Made by a program: the position numbers and the translations under genes
Part shown: positions 38,358-46,784 of the stretch, one piece after another
How positions within the stretch are numbered: the stretch's first letter is position 1
Layout of the letters: the number at the start of each line of letters is the position of its first letter
The notes under the pieces: generated by a model
The model's database searches: none
The model's input: only the letters and a program-made list of their open reading frames with translations
Told to the model about the DNA's origin: nothing
DNA from: Candidatus Accumulibacter necessarius
Lineage (GTDB): Bacteria; Pseudomonadota; Gammaproteobacteria; Burkholderiales; Rhodocyclaceae
Length of the DNA stretch: 46,784 nucleotides
Assembly: GCA_017302435.1 (NCBI GenBank)
Contig: JAFLDL010000038.1
Coordinates: forward strand, 1 to 46,784
Direction of reading: 5' to 3'

Positions 38358-38823
38358 CATTCAGTGGTTCACGAAGTCCGTCTGGAGCCATGTTGGCATC
38401 ATCTATCGTGACGACCATCTGGAGCGAATCTTCGTTCTCGAGAGCGAAACCGCAATCGGGGTTCGCCTCGTTCCCTTGTCCAAATACCTGCGTGATTACC
38501 ACGGCAGGAACAAGCCCTACAAGGGACGCATCCTGATCGGCCGGATCACCCCGGAGCCGGACAACCAGAAGCTCAAGCAGGCCATCAGCTTCGGCATGGA
38601 TGAGCTTACCCGACCTTACGACAACTGGGAGATCTGTCGCATCGCAATCCGCATTCTGTTCAAGCGCGGCCGCAAGATCCGGGACCGCAAGTACATCTGC
38701 TCGGAACTTGTCTATGAGGCATTTCGCAAGGCGGAGATCGCCTTCAAGTTCAACCGCAGTTCGATCAGCCCGGACGACATCTGGAACGATGGCCGCGTCG
38801 TGATGAAGTTCCGCATCATGTGA
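38233..38823 (+). CDS. YiiX-type permuted NlpC/P60 cysteine peptidase (C92-like)
   Basis: 196 residues. The circularly permuted papain-like order is seen: RTGDIVFCSGTYFFSKTIQW, catalytic His in VWSHVGIIYR, an acidic ESET strand, and the catalytic Cys in YICSELVYEAF. Family members cleave amide or ester bonds in peptidoglycan peptides or lipids; the substrate is unknown. No signal peptide is present. It is the intact copy of the fragment at 34034. Confidence 0.85.
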   Translation: MADPLGVKAVAKLPVLDYDEVRNELRTGDIVFCSGTYFFSKTIQWFTKSVWSHVGIIYRDDHLERIFVLESETAIGVRLVPLSKYLRDYHGRNKPYKGRILIGRITPEPDNQKLKQAISFGMDELTRPYDNWEICRIAIRILFKRGRKIRDRKYICSELVYEAFRKAEIAFKFNRSSISPDDIWNDGRVVMKFRIM

Positions 38824-39032
38824 CGGCGATAGCGGTCGCTGTGGACGGGCCACCGCAGCGATGCTGCCCCCGGCTGCAAGTCAGGCGGTGGCGACAGGCG
38901 TTCCGGTTTGGCAGGAGTCCTTTTCAAGCTGGCACACATCGCCGCTGGACTCGCTATCATCCCGCTGTCAGTTCTGCCGATCGTGGGCCTGCCAGGAACC
39001 CATGAGCGCACAACCCTGAAGAAAGGAACCCC

Positions 39033-40301
39033 ATGACCACCATTGGCCTGGCCGGGGCGGGAACCATCGGTTCCGGCCTGATCCGCCTCCTGAACACCTC
39101 TCCGGCCGCCCGGAACCTGCGGCTCAAGGCCGTACTGGTCCGCGACCTTGCCAGGCCCAGACCCGGAATCCCCGCCGGAGCCCGATTGACCGCGCGCTGC
39201 GAGGATCTGACCGACGATCCCGAGATCGATATCGTGGTTGAACTGCTGGGAGGCGTCGATGAGGCATTTGAGGTCGTCAGCCGGGCCCTTTCGCAGGGCA
39301 AGGCCGTAGTCACGGCCAACAAGAATCTGCTGGCCGAACGGGGCCCCGAGCTCTTTGCCCTGGCCGCCAGGCACCAGGCCCCGGTAGGATTCGAAGCCAG
39401 CGTCTGCGCCGGTATCCCGGTCATCCGGACCCTTCAGGAAGCCCTTCGGGCCGACCGGATCACGTCCCTGGAAGGAATCGTCAACGGGACGACCAACTAT
39501 CTGCTCACCCGGATGAGCGAGGAACGTGCTTCGTACCAGGAGTGCCTGGCCGACGCCCAGCGGCTGGGGTTTGCCGAACCCGACCCCGACTACGATGTTT
39601 CCGGGAAGGATGCGGTCTGCAAGGCCGGCATTCTGGCCACGCTTGCCTTCGGGACCTACGTCGACTTCCGGCGGATTCCCGCCTCGGGCATCGACACCCT
39701 GGAGCTGGAAGACGTCCGCCAGGCTGAAGCCATGGGTTACCGGATCAAGCTGGTCGCTGCCGCCAGGCGGTCTGCCGACGGCCGGCTTGACGCCGAGGTG
39801 GCCGCGGTCCTGCTGCCGGTGGACCACCCCCTGGCCTCGATCCGCATGGAGTACAACGCCGTGCTCATCGAGGGCGACGGCCTGGGGAAGATCCTTCTCT
39901 CGGGGAAAGGGGCCGGACCTGCGCCGACCTCCGTGAGCCTGCTGGCCGACTTGCTCGACATCGCCGAGGGCCGAGGCCGGATTCCCGGTGCGGACCACCC
40001 GTTCATCGCTGGCGTGTCTGACCTCGGCAACCACCAATCCGCTCCGTCCCGGTACTATCTGAGACTGTCGGTCCCCGACCGGTCAGGTACCCTGGCCCTG
40101 GTCGCCGGACTTTTCGCTCAGCACGACATCAGTATCGCCTCGGTCCTCCAGCCCGAGATACCCGACACCGCCGGCAGCGCTCTTGTGCCCCTCATCCTGA
40201 CCACGCACAGCACGACCCGCGGGCGCCTCGACCTGGTCCTGGCCGCTCTGGCCACCGCAGGCTGGAGGCGGAGTGTCGTGCTGCGTATCCAGGATGACTG
40301 A
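39033..40301 (+). CDS. hom: Homoserine dehydrogenase
   Basis: 422 residues: Rossmann NAD(P) motif GLAGAGTIGSGLI, NKNLLAERG with the catalytic-site Lys, EGIVNGTTNYLLTRMSE and the substrate region DPDYDVSGKDAVCKAGILA, then a C-terminal ACT domain (YYLRLSVPDRSGTLALVAG) that in this family mediates threonine inhibition. It reduces aspartate semialdehyde to homoserine in Thr/Met synthesis. A ribosome binding site (AAGAAAGGA) precedes the ATG. No partner thrC or aspartate kinase gene lies next to it. Confidence 0.95.
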   Translation: MTTIGLAGAGTIGSGLIRLLNTSPAARNLRLKAVLVRDLARPRPGIPAGARLTARCEDLTDDPEIDIVVELLGGVDEAFEVVSRALSQGKAVVTANKNLLAERGPELFALAARHQAPVGFEASVCAGIPVIRTLQEALRADRITSLEGIVNGTTNYLLTRMSEERASYQECLADAQRLGFAEPDPDYDVSGKDAVCKAGILATLAFGTYVDFRRIPASGIDTLELEDVRQAEAMGYRIKLVAAARRSADGRLDAEVAAVLLPVDHPLASIRMEYNAVLIEGDGLGKILLSGKGAGPAPTSVSLLADLLDIAEGRGRIPGADHPFIAGVSDLGNHQSAPSRYYLRLSVPDRSGTLALVAGLFAQHDISIASVLQPEIPDTAGSALVPLILTTHSTTRGRLDLVLAALATAGWRRSVVLRIQDD

Positions 40302-40403
40302 CATGGCAGAAATGATCACCACCTCTGGCGGCATCGAAGCGCCCGCGCGGGCCCGAACAAGATTGGTGACGGCGTCGGCGCGGACGCTCGCCAGTCGGCG
40401 ATA

Positions 40404-41447
40404 ATGCGTGCAACCGACCTGCCCACACGCATGCGCCCGACTTTCTCCCTTCAGCTGGTCAACCCGCCGTTTGGCGACCCCGGGCTCCTGGTCGATTTCC
40501 TCTTCGAGAAGCGCGCCGTGCTCTTCGATCTCGGCGACATCCGCGCACTGTCGCCACGCAAGCTGCTGCGCATCAGCCATGTGTTCGTCTCGCATACCCA
40601 CATGGACCACTTCATGGGTTTCGACTGGCTGCTGCGCGTCTCGCTCGGCGGGCCGAACGCGATCCAGCTCTTCGGGCCGCCGGGGATCCTCGCCCAGGTG
40701 GAGGCCAAGCTCGCGGCCTACACCTGGAACCTGGTGCAGAACTACGAAGGCAACTTCACCCTGCAGGTCGGCGAACTGCACCCCGGTGGCGATCTCGAGC
40801 GGGCGCGGTTCGCCTGCCGCGAGCGTTTCCAGCGCCAGCCGCTACCGCCGATCCACTGCGACGATGGCCTGCTCGTCAGCGAACGAGGCTTCCGGGTCCG
40901 CGCCGCCTTCCTTGACCACGAGGTGCCGGTGCTTGGTTTTGCTCTGGAGGAACCCTGGCACGTCAATCTCTGGAAGAACCAGCTCGCCGCAATGGGACTG
41001 CCAGTGGGTCCATGGCTGCAGGGGCTCAAGCAGGCGGTGCTGGCCGGCGCCAGTGACGCGACACCGATTCGCGCCTGCTGGAAGAGCGATGGCCGCAGCG
41101 TCGAGCGGACGCTGACCCTCGCCGAACTCAGGCCGGCGATCAGGATCGTCCCGGGCAGCCGCATCGCGTACGTGACCGACGTCGTCCATCACGCGGAGAA
41201 CGTCCGACGCATCGTGGAACTTGCGCGCGGGGCCGATGTGCTGTTGATCGAATCGGTCTTCCTCGACGAGGACGCCGCACATGCGGCACGGAAGTTCCAT
41301 CTGACCGCCAGGCAGGCGGGAAGCATAGCGCGCGCGGCGGCTGTGGGCCAGGTGATTCCGTTTCATTTCTCGCCGCGCTACGCCGGGCGGGAAGCGGCGC
41401 TGCGGCGGGAACTGGAACAGGCCTTTCGCGGCGGCCAGTCGGGCTGA
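40404..41447 (+). CDS. MBL-fold hydrolase, ribonuclease Z-like
   Basis: 347 residues. The metal-binding motif SHTHMDH (after HVFV), a later GSRIAYVTDVVHH with Asp ligand, and the terminal FHFSPRYAGRE with His are the metallo-beta-lactamase ligands in the RNase Z order. Unlike tRNA-maturing RNase Z, the flexible exosite arm is not obvious, and the protein starts directly with a short strand (RPTFSLQLVNPPFGDPG). RNA or small-ester substrates are both possible. ATG 40404 is used; an ATG at 40431 is also plausible. Confidence 0.8.
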   Translation: MRATDLPTRMRPTFSLQLVNPPFGDPGLLVDFLFEKRAVLFDLGDIRALSPRKLLRISHVFVSHTHMDHFMGFDWLLRVSLGGPNAIQLFGPPGILAQVEAKLAAYTWNLVQNYEGNFTLQVGELHPGGDLERARFACRERFQRQPLPPIHCDDGLLVSERGFRVRAAFLDHEVPVLGFALEEPWHVNLWKNQLAAMGLPVGPWLQGLKQAVLAGASDATPIRACWKSDGRSVERTLTLAELRPAIRIVPGSRIAYVTDVVHHAENVRRIVELARGADVLLIESVFLDEDAAHAARKFHLTARQAGSIARAAAVGQVIPFHFSPRYAGREAALRRELEQAFRGGQSG

Positions 41448-41662
41448 CGCAGGGTTCCGACGAAAATGAGCGCGTCGAGCGAGAGCCCCCGCCAGTGTTC
41501 GCGACCGCGTGCCATGGGAGAAATCCAGGCTGCGCGGAGCAGGAGGTCCCTTTACGGAAGACGCCTCTGCTATCCTCGCAGCGAGCGCGACCGCGACGGT
41601 GACCGCGTGTGGAGGATCACCCCATTCCCGGCTCGCTGGCCGGTTACTCAGGAGGCGTTGAC

Positions 41663-42151
41663 ATGAGGATCTTCAAGTGGCTCGGGGCGAGCGTCGCTTT
41701 GCTCGCCGCTCTGGTCTTTTTCGCCGGTCAACTCGGCCTCTTCCAGGGGGTGCCACCCAGCGACTTGGGGGTGCGCGACGGCAGGCTCAAGCCTCCATCG
41801 AAAACAGCCAACAGCGTCAGCAGCCAGGCGCTGCTTTGGCCTGACCATCCCCAGCGCGAGAACGCCCAGATCGCACCCCTGGCACTGCGCGGCGACGGGC
41901 CCGAGACCATGACGAGGCTGAAGGCACTGCTGCAAGCCGAGCCTGGCGTCAGCATCGTCGAGAGTCGGGCCGACTACCTTTACGTCCAATACACGACACG
42001 ACTGATGAAGTTTGTCGACGACGCGGAGTTCTGGCTGGACCCCGCTCGCGGTATGATCGAGGTGCGGTCATCGTCGCGCGTTGGGCGCCACGATTTCGGG
42101 GTCAATCGGCAGCGCATCGAAGGATTGCGTGAACGACTCGCCGCCGCCTGA
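41663..42151 (+). CDS. DUF1499 family protein
   Basis: 162 residues. A membrane-anchor or signal helix (WLGASVALLAALVFFAG) is followed by GLFQGVPPSDLGVRDGRLKP, NSVSSQA and a C-terminal segment YVQYTTRLMKFVDDAEFWLD with SSSRVGRHDFGVNRQRIE, all typical of DUF1499. Function is unknown; the family is found at the bacterial envelope and in chloroplasts. AGGAGG precedes the ATG at 41663. Confidence 0.88.
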   Translation: MRIFKWLGASVALLAALVFFAGQLGLFQGVPPSDLGVRDGRLKPPSKTANSVSSQALLWPDHPQRENAQIAPLALRGDGPETMTRLKALLQAEPGVSIVESRADYLYVQYTTRLMKFVDDAEFWLDPARGMIEVRSSSRVGRHDFGVNRQRIEGLRERLAAA

Positions 42152-42170
42152 TCACGGCGTCAAAGACGCA

Positions 42171-43181
42171 TCAGGCAAAATCACTTTCGAGCACGACCCG
42201 ATAGCGCGCCTTGCCGGATTCGAGATGGTTCATCGCCTCGTTGACCCGGCTCATCGGAAAATGCTCGGTGATCGGCGCGATCTGGTGCCGGGCACAGAAC
42301 TCGAGCATCTTGCGAATGGTGGCCGGCGAACCCAGAGGCGATCCCGAAACGCTTTTCTGGCCGGAGATAAGCGCGAACGCCGGTACCGGAATCGGCGATG
42401 GAACAACCCCGACCGTATGCAAGCGGCCCTTCGGCGCCAGTACGCCCAGGAACAGCGGCCAGTTCAGGTCGGCATTGACCGTCGACAGAATGAAATTCAG
42501 GGAGCCTGCGATCGCTTCAAGCTGCGAATCGTCGCGCGAGTTGACGACATGATGGGCGCCCATCGCCAGCGCCTCGTCACGCTTGCCGTCGCTGGTGGTA
42601 AAGGCGGTCACCTCACAGCCCCATTTGTTGAGAAACTGCAGCGCCAGATGGCCCAGGCCGCCGATACCGATCACGCCGACGCGGTCGGTGGGCCGGACGT
42701 CGAACTCGACGATCGGATTGAACACCGTGATGCCACCGCAGAACAGCGGCCCCGCTTTCCTTGCGTCGAGACCGGGCGGCAACAGCACCGCCCATTCAGA
42801 ATTGCAGCGGACCTTGTCAGCGAAGCCGCCAAAGCGGCCGACCATCGTCTGTTCGCTGCTGCCACACAAATTGTGGCTGCCGCTCATGCACTGGTCGCAG
42901 GTCATGCAACTGCCGCTGAACCAGCCCAGGCCGACCGTATCGCCGACCTTGAGATGCTTCACATTGCCGCCGGTCCGGGCGATCCGGCCGACCACTTCGT
43001 GTCCCGGCACCAGCGGATAGGCGCTGATGCGCCACTCGTTGTGCAGCATGGACAAATCCGAATGGCAGATGCCGCAGGCAAGCACGTCAATCTCCACCTG
43101 CTCGGGCTTCAACTCGCCGGGATCGTAGGCAAAAGGCTTCAGTTCGCCGCCAGCTTCGTGGGCGGCATAGGCTCGAATCAT
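42171..43181 (-). CDS. Zinc-dependent alcohol/aldehyde dehydrogenase (Ahr/CAD type)
   Basis: 336 residues. Catalytic zinc ligands are the Cys of LACGICHSDL, the HE of VPGHEVVG and a Cys near PLFCGGITVF; structural zinc is bound by four Cys in CMTCDQCMSGSHNLC. The Rossmann motif is GIGGLGHLALQF. The enzyme reduces aldehydes with NADPH, as in E. coli Ahr. The ATG 43181 has AGGAG nine bases upstream. It is convergent with the DUF1499 gene, 19 bases apart. Confidence 0.92.
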   Translation of the reverse strand: MIRAYAAHEAGGELKPFAYDPGELKPEQVEIDVLACGICHSDLSMLHNEWRISAYPLVPGHEVVGRIARTGGNVKHLKVGDTVGLGWFSGSCMTCDQCMSGSHNLCGSSEQTMVGRFGGFADKVRCNSEWAVLLPPGLDARKAGPLFCGGITVFNPIVEFDVRPTDRVGVIGIGGLGHLALQFLNKWGCEVTAFTTSDGKRDEALAMGAHHVVNSRDDSQLEAIAGSLNFILSTVNADLNWPLFLGVLAPKGRLHTVGVVPSPIPVPAFALISGQKSVSGSPLGSPATIRKMLEFCARHQIAPITEHFPMSRVNEAMNHLESGKARYRVVLESDFA

Positions 43182-43509
43182 CGATGGGACTCCTGAAGAG
43201 ATCAACCTGGAAACGGGGCATCCAACGCCCTGTTGCTGAGTATGCTCAGCCTTGCCCGCTGCTGTCAAACCCGCTCCGGGGAGATCAAGCGATGGCTGAC
43301 CATTTCCCTCCGGCTTTGCTACGGTCCTCCCGTCCCAGGGGACCAGCTCTCCACTTGCCGTCGACGCCTCGATCATCGCCGCGACGATCGTCCTCTCGCC
43401 TCGCGGACGCCCTCTTCCCTCAGGGTGAGGGGTCTACGAAAAAAAGGTGACTGCGGCTCGGGACCGGCCGAACCCGTATAATTGCGCTTCCACTCTCGCA
43501 GGCTCAATC
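43182..43509 (+). promoter_or_regulatory. adh-psd divergent spacer with psd -10 box
   Basis: No gene found. TATAAT at 43477-43482 lies 28 bases before the psd start codon and is a good -10 element; a convincing -35 box at proper spacing was not seen. Confidence 0.5.
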
Positions 43510-44364
43510 GTGTCCGACCGTCTCGCCGTACTGTTCCAATACCTGCTTCCAAAACAAGCACTTACCACAATCGCTGGCAAACTCGCCGAAAGCGAGGCCG
43601 GTAGCCTCACCACCCGCGTCATCCGCTGGTTCGTCAAACGCTACGGCGTTGACCTGAGTGAAGCAGTCGATTCCGACCCCGTCAGCTACCGCAGCTTCAA
43701 CGAATTTTTCACCCGCCCGCTGCGCCCTGGCGCGCGACCGTTGGCCGACGCCGACTTCGTCTCGCCGGTGGACGGCGCCATCAGCCAGTTCGGCGCCATC
43801 GAACGCGACCAGATCTTCCAGGCCAAGGGTCATCACTACTCGACCACGGCGCTGGTCGGTGGCGACAGCCAGCTCGCCAGCCGCTTCGACAATGGCGCCT
43901 TCGCCACGCTCTACCTCAGCCCGCGCGACTATCACCGCATCCACATGCCGGTCGACGGCCGCCTGACGCGCATGATCCACGTTCCTGGCGCGCTGTTCTC
44001 GGTCAATCCGGCGACTGCCCGCGGCGTACCCGGCCTGTTCGCGCGCAACGAGCGCGTCGTCTGCGTCTTCGAGACCGACTTCGGCCCCTTCGTCCTGGTC
44101 CTGGTCGGCGCCACCATCGTCGGCAGCATGGCCACCGTATGGCACGGCACGGTCAACCCACCGCGCAGTGGTGCCCTGCGCGAGTGGTCCTACACCGATC
44201 AGTCAATCGTCCTGAAAAAGGGCGAGGAAATGGGCCGCTTCCAGCTCGGATCGACGGTGGTCATGCTCTTGCCGCAAGACACCCTGCGCTTCAACCCCGC
44301 CTGGGCGCCCGAGCGGCCGATCCGCATGGGGGAAATGATGGGCAGCAAGGGCGGCGGTGGCTAA
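43510..44364 (+). CDS. psd: Phosphatidylserine decarboxylase
   Basis: 284 residues, starting with GTG ([18 protein letters not shown]). The catalytic centre includes [23 protein letters not shown] and the autocleavage motif LGST in [13 protein letters not shown], whose Ser becomes the pyruvoyl group of the alpha chain. It converts phosphatidylserine to phosphatidylethanolamine at the inner membrane. Length and motifs fit the proteobacterial PSD-I type. AGG lies at an appropriate distance before the GTG. No pssA is adjacent. Confidence 0.95.
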   Translation: MSDRLAVLFQYLLPKQALTTIAGKLAESEAGSLTTRVIRWFVKRYGVDLSEAVDSDPVSYRSFNEFFTRPLRPGARPLADADFVSPVDGAISQFGAIERDQIFQAKGHHYSTTALVGGDSQLASRFDNGAFATLYLSPRDYHRIHMPVDGRLTRMIHVPGALFSVNPATARGVPGLFARNERVVCVFETDFGPFVLVLVGATIVGSMATVWHGTVNPPRSGALREWSYTDQSIVLKKGEEMGRFQLGSTVVMLLPQDTLRFNPAWAPERPIRMGEMMGSKGGGG

Positions 44365-44510
44365 ACACGACCCAAGAGAGCAAACGACACTCCTCGCTTC
44401 CGCGCAGCTGTCGAGCCTTAGCGGCCGGAAAAACCACTGAGCAGCCGCCTTCCACCCGCCCTTTCTGGTCGCTGTTCCCACAATCAACATCCCGCTCCTG
44501 ATCGTCGGCC

Positions 44511-45506
44511 ATGGCCCTATTTCGCTGCAACAAATGTGCACATCTGCAAGAGCAACCCGATGAACAGATTGGAGCGACCATCGCCTGTCCCAGGTGCGCC
44601 CATCCGACACAGGTTTACCCGACCCTCTTCTTCGTTGGCCGGCTACTCGACAAATACTTTGACGCCCAGCGCGAGATCATTCGTCTCAAGGCGCCGCCGG
44701 GTGCGAACCCGACTCTACCGTCGGTCGCGGCAGCTCCCTCCGCACCACCCACTGCCATCGATCTGTCAAACACCGCCCACCTGACCAGCGAACAACAGCA
44801 CGAACCCATTGCTGAATGGTTCAGGCGCAAGCACATCGTGATCCAGATCGACAGCCAGGCAGTCGACACGACGGGCTTTTTCGACGAGGTGGCAATGAGC
44901 ATCGGCGGCAACCTGCCGGTGTTGAAGGATGTGCTGAATCGTATCCGCGGCGCGCAGCAGCGGGCATATTCGAGCACGGTCATCGGATTCGATGGAAAGT
45001 CCCCAGAGGACGTGCGAGCCATTACGTCCTTCTGCCAGCAACTCTACGATTTTTCTTTTGTCGCCAAGGCGATTCCCAACCGACAGAAAAACAATCTCCT
45101 GTTGGCTCTGCAGCCGGCGGCAGCGATCCGGCATTTCTTCAACGGTGAGTGGCTGGAGTGGTTCGCGTTGATGACCTGCCTGGAGTACAGCCGGGAGCGC
45201 AAGAAGGGTTTCTCCTGCGCCCGCAAGCTGGGCCTGACGCTGAGCAATGAGGAACGGCACGAACTCGACGTTTTCATGCTGATCGACGGCCAGTTGCCGA
45301 TCGTCATCGAATGCAAGAGCGGCGAGTTCCGCCAGGACATCGACAAGTACCTCACCGTGCGCAAGCGCCTTGGCCTCAACGGCAAGAACATCGTGCTGTG
45401 CATCGCCGACCTTCCCGACGAACACGCCAAGGGACTGACCGCCATGTACGATCTTACCTTCGTCAGTGAGCGCGGCCTGTTGTCCCATTTGAGCAGTCTG
45501 TTCTGA
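44511..45506 (+). CDS. Zinc-ribbon protein with PD-(D/E)XK nuclease domain
   Basis: 331 residues. The N-terminus has a zinc ribbon with C6/C9 and C26/C29 (RCNKC and ACPRC). A linker rich in Pro/Ala (60-85) leads to a domain beginning EWFRRKHIVIQIDSQAVDTT. The C-terminal part (about 205-331) has a nuclease core: GEWLEWFAL (E213/E216), HELDVFMLIDG (D253) and IVIECKSG (E267-x-K269), in the D-x13-ExK spacing of restriction-like nucleases and DUF1887/Card1-type proteins. Which nucleic acid it cuts is unknown. It stands alone; no CRISPR or methylase gene is near. Confidence 0.75.
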   Translation: MALFRCNKCAHLQEQPDEQIGATIACPRCAHPTQVYPTLFFVGRLLDKYFDAQREIIRLKAPPGANPTLPSVAAAPSAPPTAIDLSNTAHLTSEQQHEPIAEWFRRKHIVIQIDSQAVDTTGFFDEVAMSIGGNLPVLKDVLNRIRGAQQRAYSSTVIGFDGKSPEDVRAITSFCQQLYDFSFVAKAIPNRQKNNLLLALQPAAAIRHFFNGEWLEWFALMTCLEYSRERKKGFSCARKLGLTLSNEERHELDVFMLIDGQLPIVIECKSGEFRQDIDKYLTVRKRLGLNGKNIVLCIADLPDEHAKGLTAMYDLTFVSERGLLSHLSSLF

Positions 45507-45601
45507 GCAACCTTCGCCCCGCTCGAAAACAGACCCTATGACCGTTGTGAGGTTCCCTCGGTTTTTCGTCTTCCAAACGGTGGATTTCATGCCACCCGTT
45601 T

Positions 45602-45660
45602 TTACTGGCGCAACTCTCTCCTCCAGTTCTCCATGAAGTGGGCTGGCGACCTGTAGCCGC
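45602..45660 (-). mobile_element. Possible transposase C-terminal remnant (IS3-like)
   Basis: The minus-strand frame GYRSPAHFMENWRRELRQ-stop resembles the end of IS3-type OrfB proteins (GYxSP-x-FMExW). Nothing else of the transposase remains, and no terminal repeat was identified. Confidence 0.35.
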
Positions 45661-45664
45661 GAGT

Positions 45665-45892
45665 CTAATGCTGTTTTTTCCGCTGTAGAAAGCCTCGACG
45701 TCTTTCAACGGCCGCGACCGCACGGTCGTCAACCCGCGATACCCGTGTCAGGATCAGGCCGCCGGCGCGGAGTTGCTCGACGAGAGCGAGCAGGTCCTTG
45801 ATCTGCCGGCTCCTCGACTCGGGAGGTGTCTTCTGCCCGGTGCTGTTGCCGGCGTGCCTGGTGACGGTGGTCCCCAGCCAGCAATCGAACAT
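45665..45892 (-). CDS. Hypothetical 75-residue protein
   Basis: The ATG at 45892 (MFDCWLGTTVTRHAGNSTGQ) has AAAGGG ten bases upstream. The product contains a predicted helix (IKDLLALVEQLRAGGLI) followed by LTRVSRVDDRAVAAVERRRG and a basic end. No family recognised. It lies 33 bases after the monooxygenase gene and may share its transcript. Confidence 0.4.
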   Translation of the reverse strand: MFDCWLGTTVTRHAGNSTGQKTPPESRSRQIKDLLALVEQLRAGGLILTRVSRVDDRAVAAVERRRGFLQRKKQH

Positions 45893-45925
45893 TGCCAGTT
45901 GCCCTTTGCCAGTCACCGCCGAGCT

Positions 45926-46213
45926 TCAGCCAATCTGCCTGAAGCGATAGATCAACGGCGCCTGTGCGAGCAAACCACTCGCCCGCGCGATCACCGCCGC
46001 CACATGCGCGCTGTTCAGATGGGCGTCAGCCGCCGCCTGGTCGCGCCACCGCTCGACGGTGACAAACTCGCGCGGGTCATCTTCGTTGAGGAACAGTTCG
46101 TAGCCCAGGCAGCCCTCCTCCCGGCAACTCGGGCCGGGCAGTTCCTGCAGCACCTGTTGCAGATCCCCCTCACTACCTGCCCGGGCAGTAATCCGGGCCA
46201 TGATCCTGATCAT
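45926..46213 (-). CDS. Antibiotic biosynthesis monooxygenase (ABM/YgiN-like) protein
   Basis: 95 residues, full length for the ABM ferredoxin-like fold: MARITARAGSEGDLQQVLQE, SCREEGCLGYELFLNEDDP, FVTVERWRDQAAADAHLNSA. In YgiN-type proteins the dimer oxidises quinols or acts on aromatic substrates without cofactor. The ATG at 46213 (MIRIMARI) or the Met four residues later can start translation. Confidence 0.85.
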   Translation of the reverse strand: MIRIMARITARAGSEGDLQQVLQELPGPSCREEGCLGYELFLNEDDPREFVTVERWRDQAAADAHLNSAHVAAVIARASGLLAQAPLIYRFRQIG

Positions 46214-46430
46214 CGCTTCCTCCTCTCGACTTTGCTCAACCCGCGCCGCTTTTCGGGAGCCTACTCTTCGACAACGGTACGTGCGCCAAGGCGTTGCCGC
46301 CCGGATGCTGGACGGAAGCGGGCGTACCCGCCTTCAGTTGCCCGATTGGCCACTCCTCATCGACCCTATCAGAAGCTTGTTCCGCCAGAAAGTGCTTCCG
46401 CCGCCAACGCGCGGCCCGCGCCATTTCCAG

Positions 46431-46784
46431 CTATTCATCCGGCGCTCCATCGTCGTCAGTCAGCGCTTCATCGTCATCTTCTTCCTCGGCCGGTAGTTCC
46501 TCATCCGCCTCGTGGCGAGGCAGCTCACCGGGCAAGGGCAGCTCCCGCGGCACCGGTTCCAGGACCACCGGTCGCACCAGGCTCCGGATGAGACTTCCCT
46601 CGACCTGTCCCGCGATGTGATTGACCCCCGCCAACACGCCGGTCGCGGGGTTCTCCATCAGGTTCTGCCACATGTCGTCCAGCGCGGCATTCAGGGTTTC
46701 CCGCAGTTCCGCTTCCATTTCCGGCCGTTCCTTCTCGTGCGTCATCGCGCCAATGCCGGCCGCGCCCAGCGAAATCACCGCGCC
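46431..46784 (-). CDS. Hypothetical protein with acidic tail, probably 5'-partial
   Basis: At least 115 residues. The frame stays open to the window edge, so the N-terminus may be outside. The visible part has a short hydrophobic segment (ISLGAAGIGAM), a helical region (EAELRETLNAALDDMWQNLM) and a C-terminus of about 25 mostly acidic residues (ELPAEEEDDDEALTDDDG). No family recognised. A GTG at 46778 or the ATG at 46745 would give a shorter protein. Confidence 0.55.
   Translation of the reverse strand, partial: GAVISLGAAGIGAMTHEKERPEMEAELRETLNAALDDMWQNLMENPATGVLAGVNHIAGQVEGSLIRSLVRPVVLEPVPRELPLPGELPRHEADEELPAEEEDDDEALTDDDGAPDE

Noticed and set aside
38712-40037. 441-codon minus-strand frame
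   Set aside because: It is antisense to homoserine dehydrogenase and the peptidase gene; high GC leaves many antisense frames open here.

Overview
The window is GC-rich, densely coded DNA from what looks like a betaproteobacterial chromosome. The GlrK/QseG/GlrR trio, the Fluc-DUF190 pair, the DsbD and Psd types and the tRNA-Arg(CCT) fit that group. The glycogen genes would suit a Rhodocyclales/Accumulibacter-like organism, but that placement is an inference. No rRNA, CRISPR array or replication origin was seen.

Positions 1-9400 are a patchwork. They hold the C-terminal part of a Cu+ P1B-ATPase, a scrap of a CusA-type RND pump, a dead IS1380-type transposase, a class II Fic protein with a palindrome-rich promoter, two separate phage lysis-gene remnants, a 128-bp MITE-like element, the ABC-F ATPase Uup, tRNA-Arg(CCT), DNA-3-methyladenine glycosylase I and a conserved small protein.

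Positions 9430-12400 are a fluoride-stress operon. A sigma-70 promoter, a fluoride (crcB) riboswitch and a hairpin over the crcB ribosome binding site precede crcB and a DUF190 gene. The distal genes (CPA2 antiporter, universal stress protein, enolase) are frameshifted, truncated and partly merged. An intact MFS transporter follows, then a decayed MacAB/LolD-like ABC export operon.

Positions 15200-21000 hold a GlrR-QseG-GlrK two-component locus facing a bactofilin / FeeM-type N-acyltransferase operon. The divergent intergenic region carries two perfect TGTC-N10-GACA sites and a sigma-54 promoter, so GlrR probably drives the bactofilin operon.

Positions 21000-27000 have decayed sixA and hydrolase genes, intact dinB, and a redox operon (histidine phosphatase, DsbD/ScsB-like reductase, thioredoxin-fold protein). 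Positions 27400-33650 are glycogen metabolism: a 1309-residue GlgX-TreZ fusion followed by glgB. The GlgX half keeps its catalytic triad; the TreZ half has lost all three catalytic residues.

Positions 33900-38360 are a sulfur cassette (split YeeE/TsuA-type transporter, three fused rhodanese domains, and a periplasmic rhodanese-fold protein whose only cysteine is its last residue). It is bracketed by a duplicated segment whose left copy is a truncated YiiX-type peptidase gene and whose right copy is intact. The remainder is mostly housekeeping: homoserine dehydrogenase, an MBL-fold hydrolase, a DUF1499 protein, a zinc alcohol dehydrogenase, phosphatidylserine decarboxylase, a zinc-ribbon/PD-(D/E)XK nuclease, a small monooxygenase and an acidic-tailed hypothetical protein.
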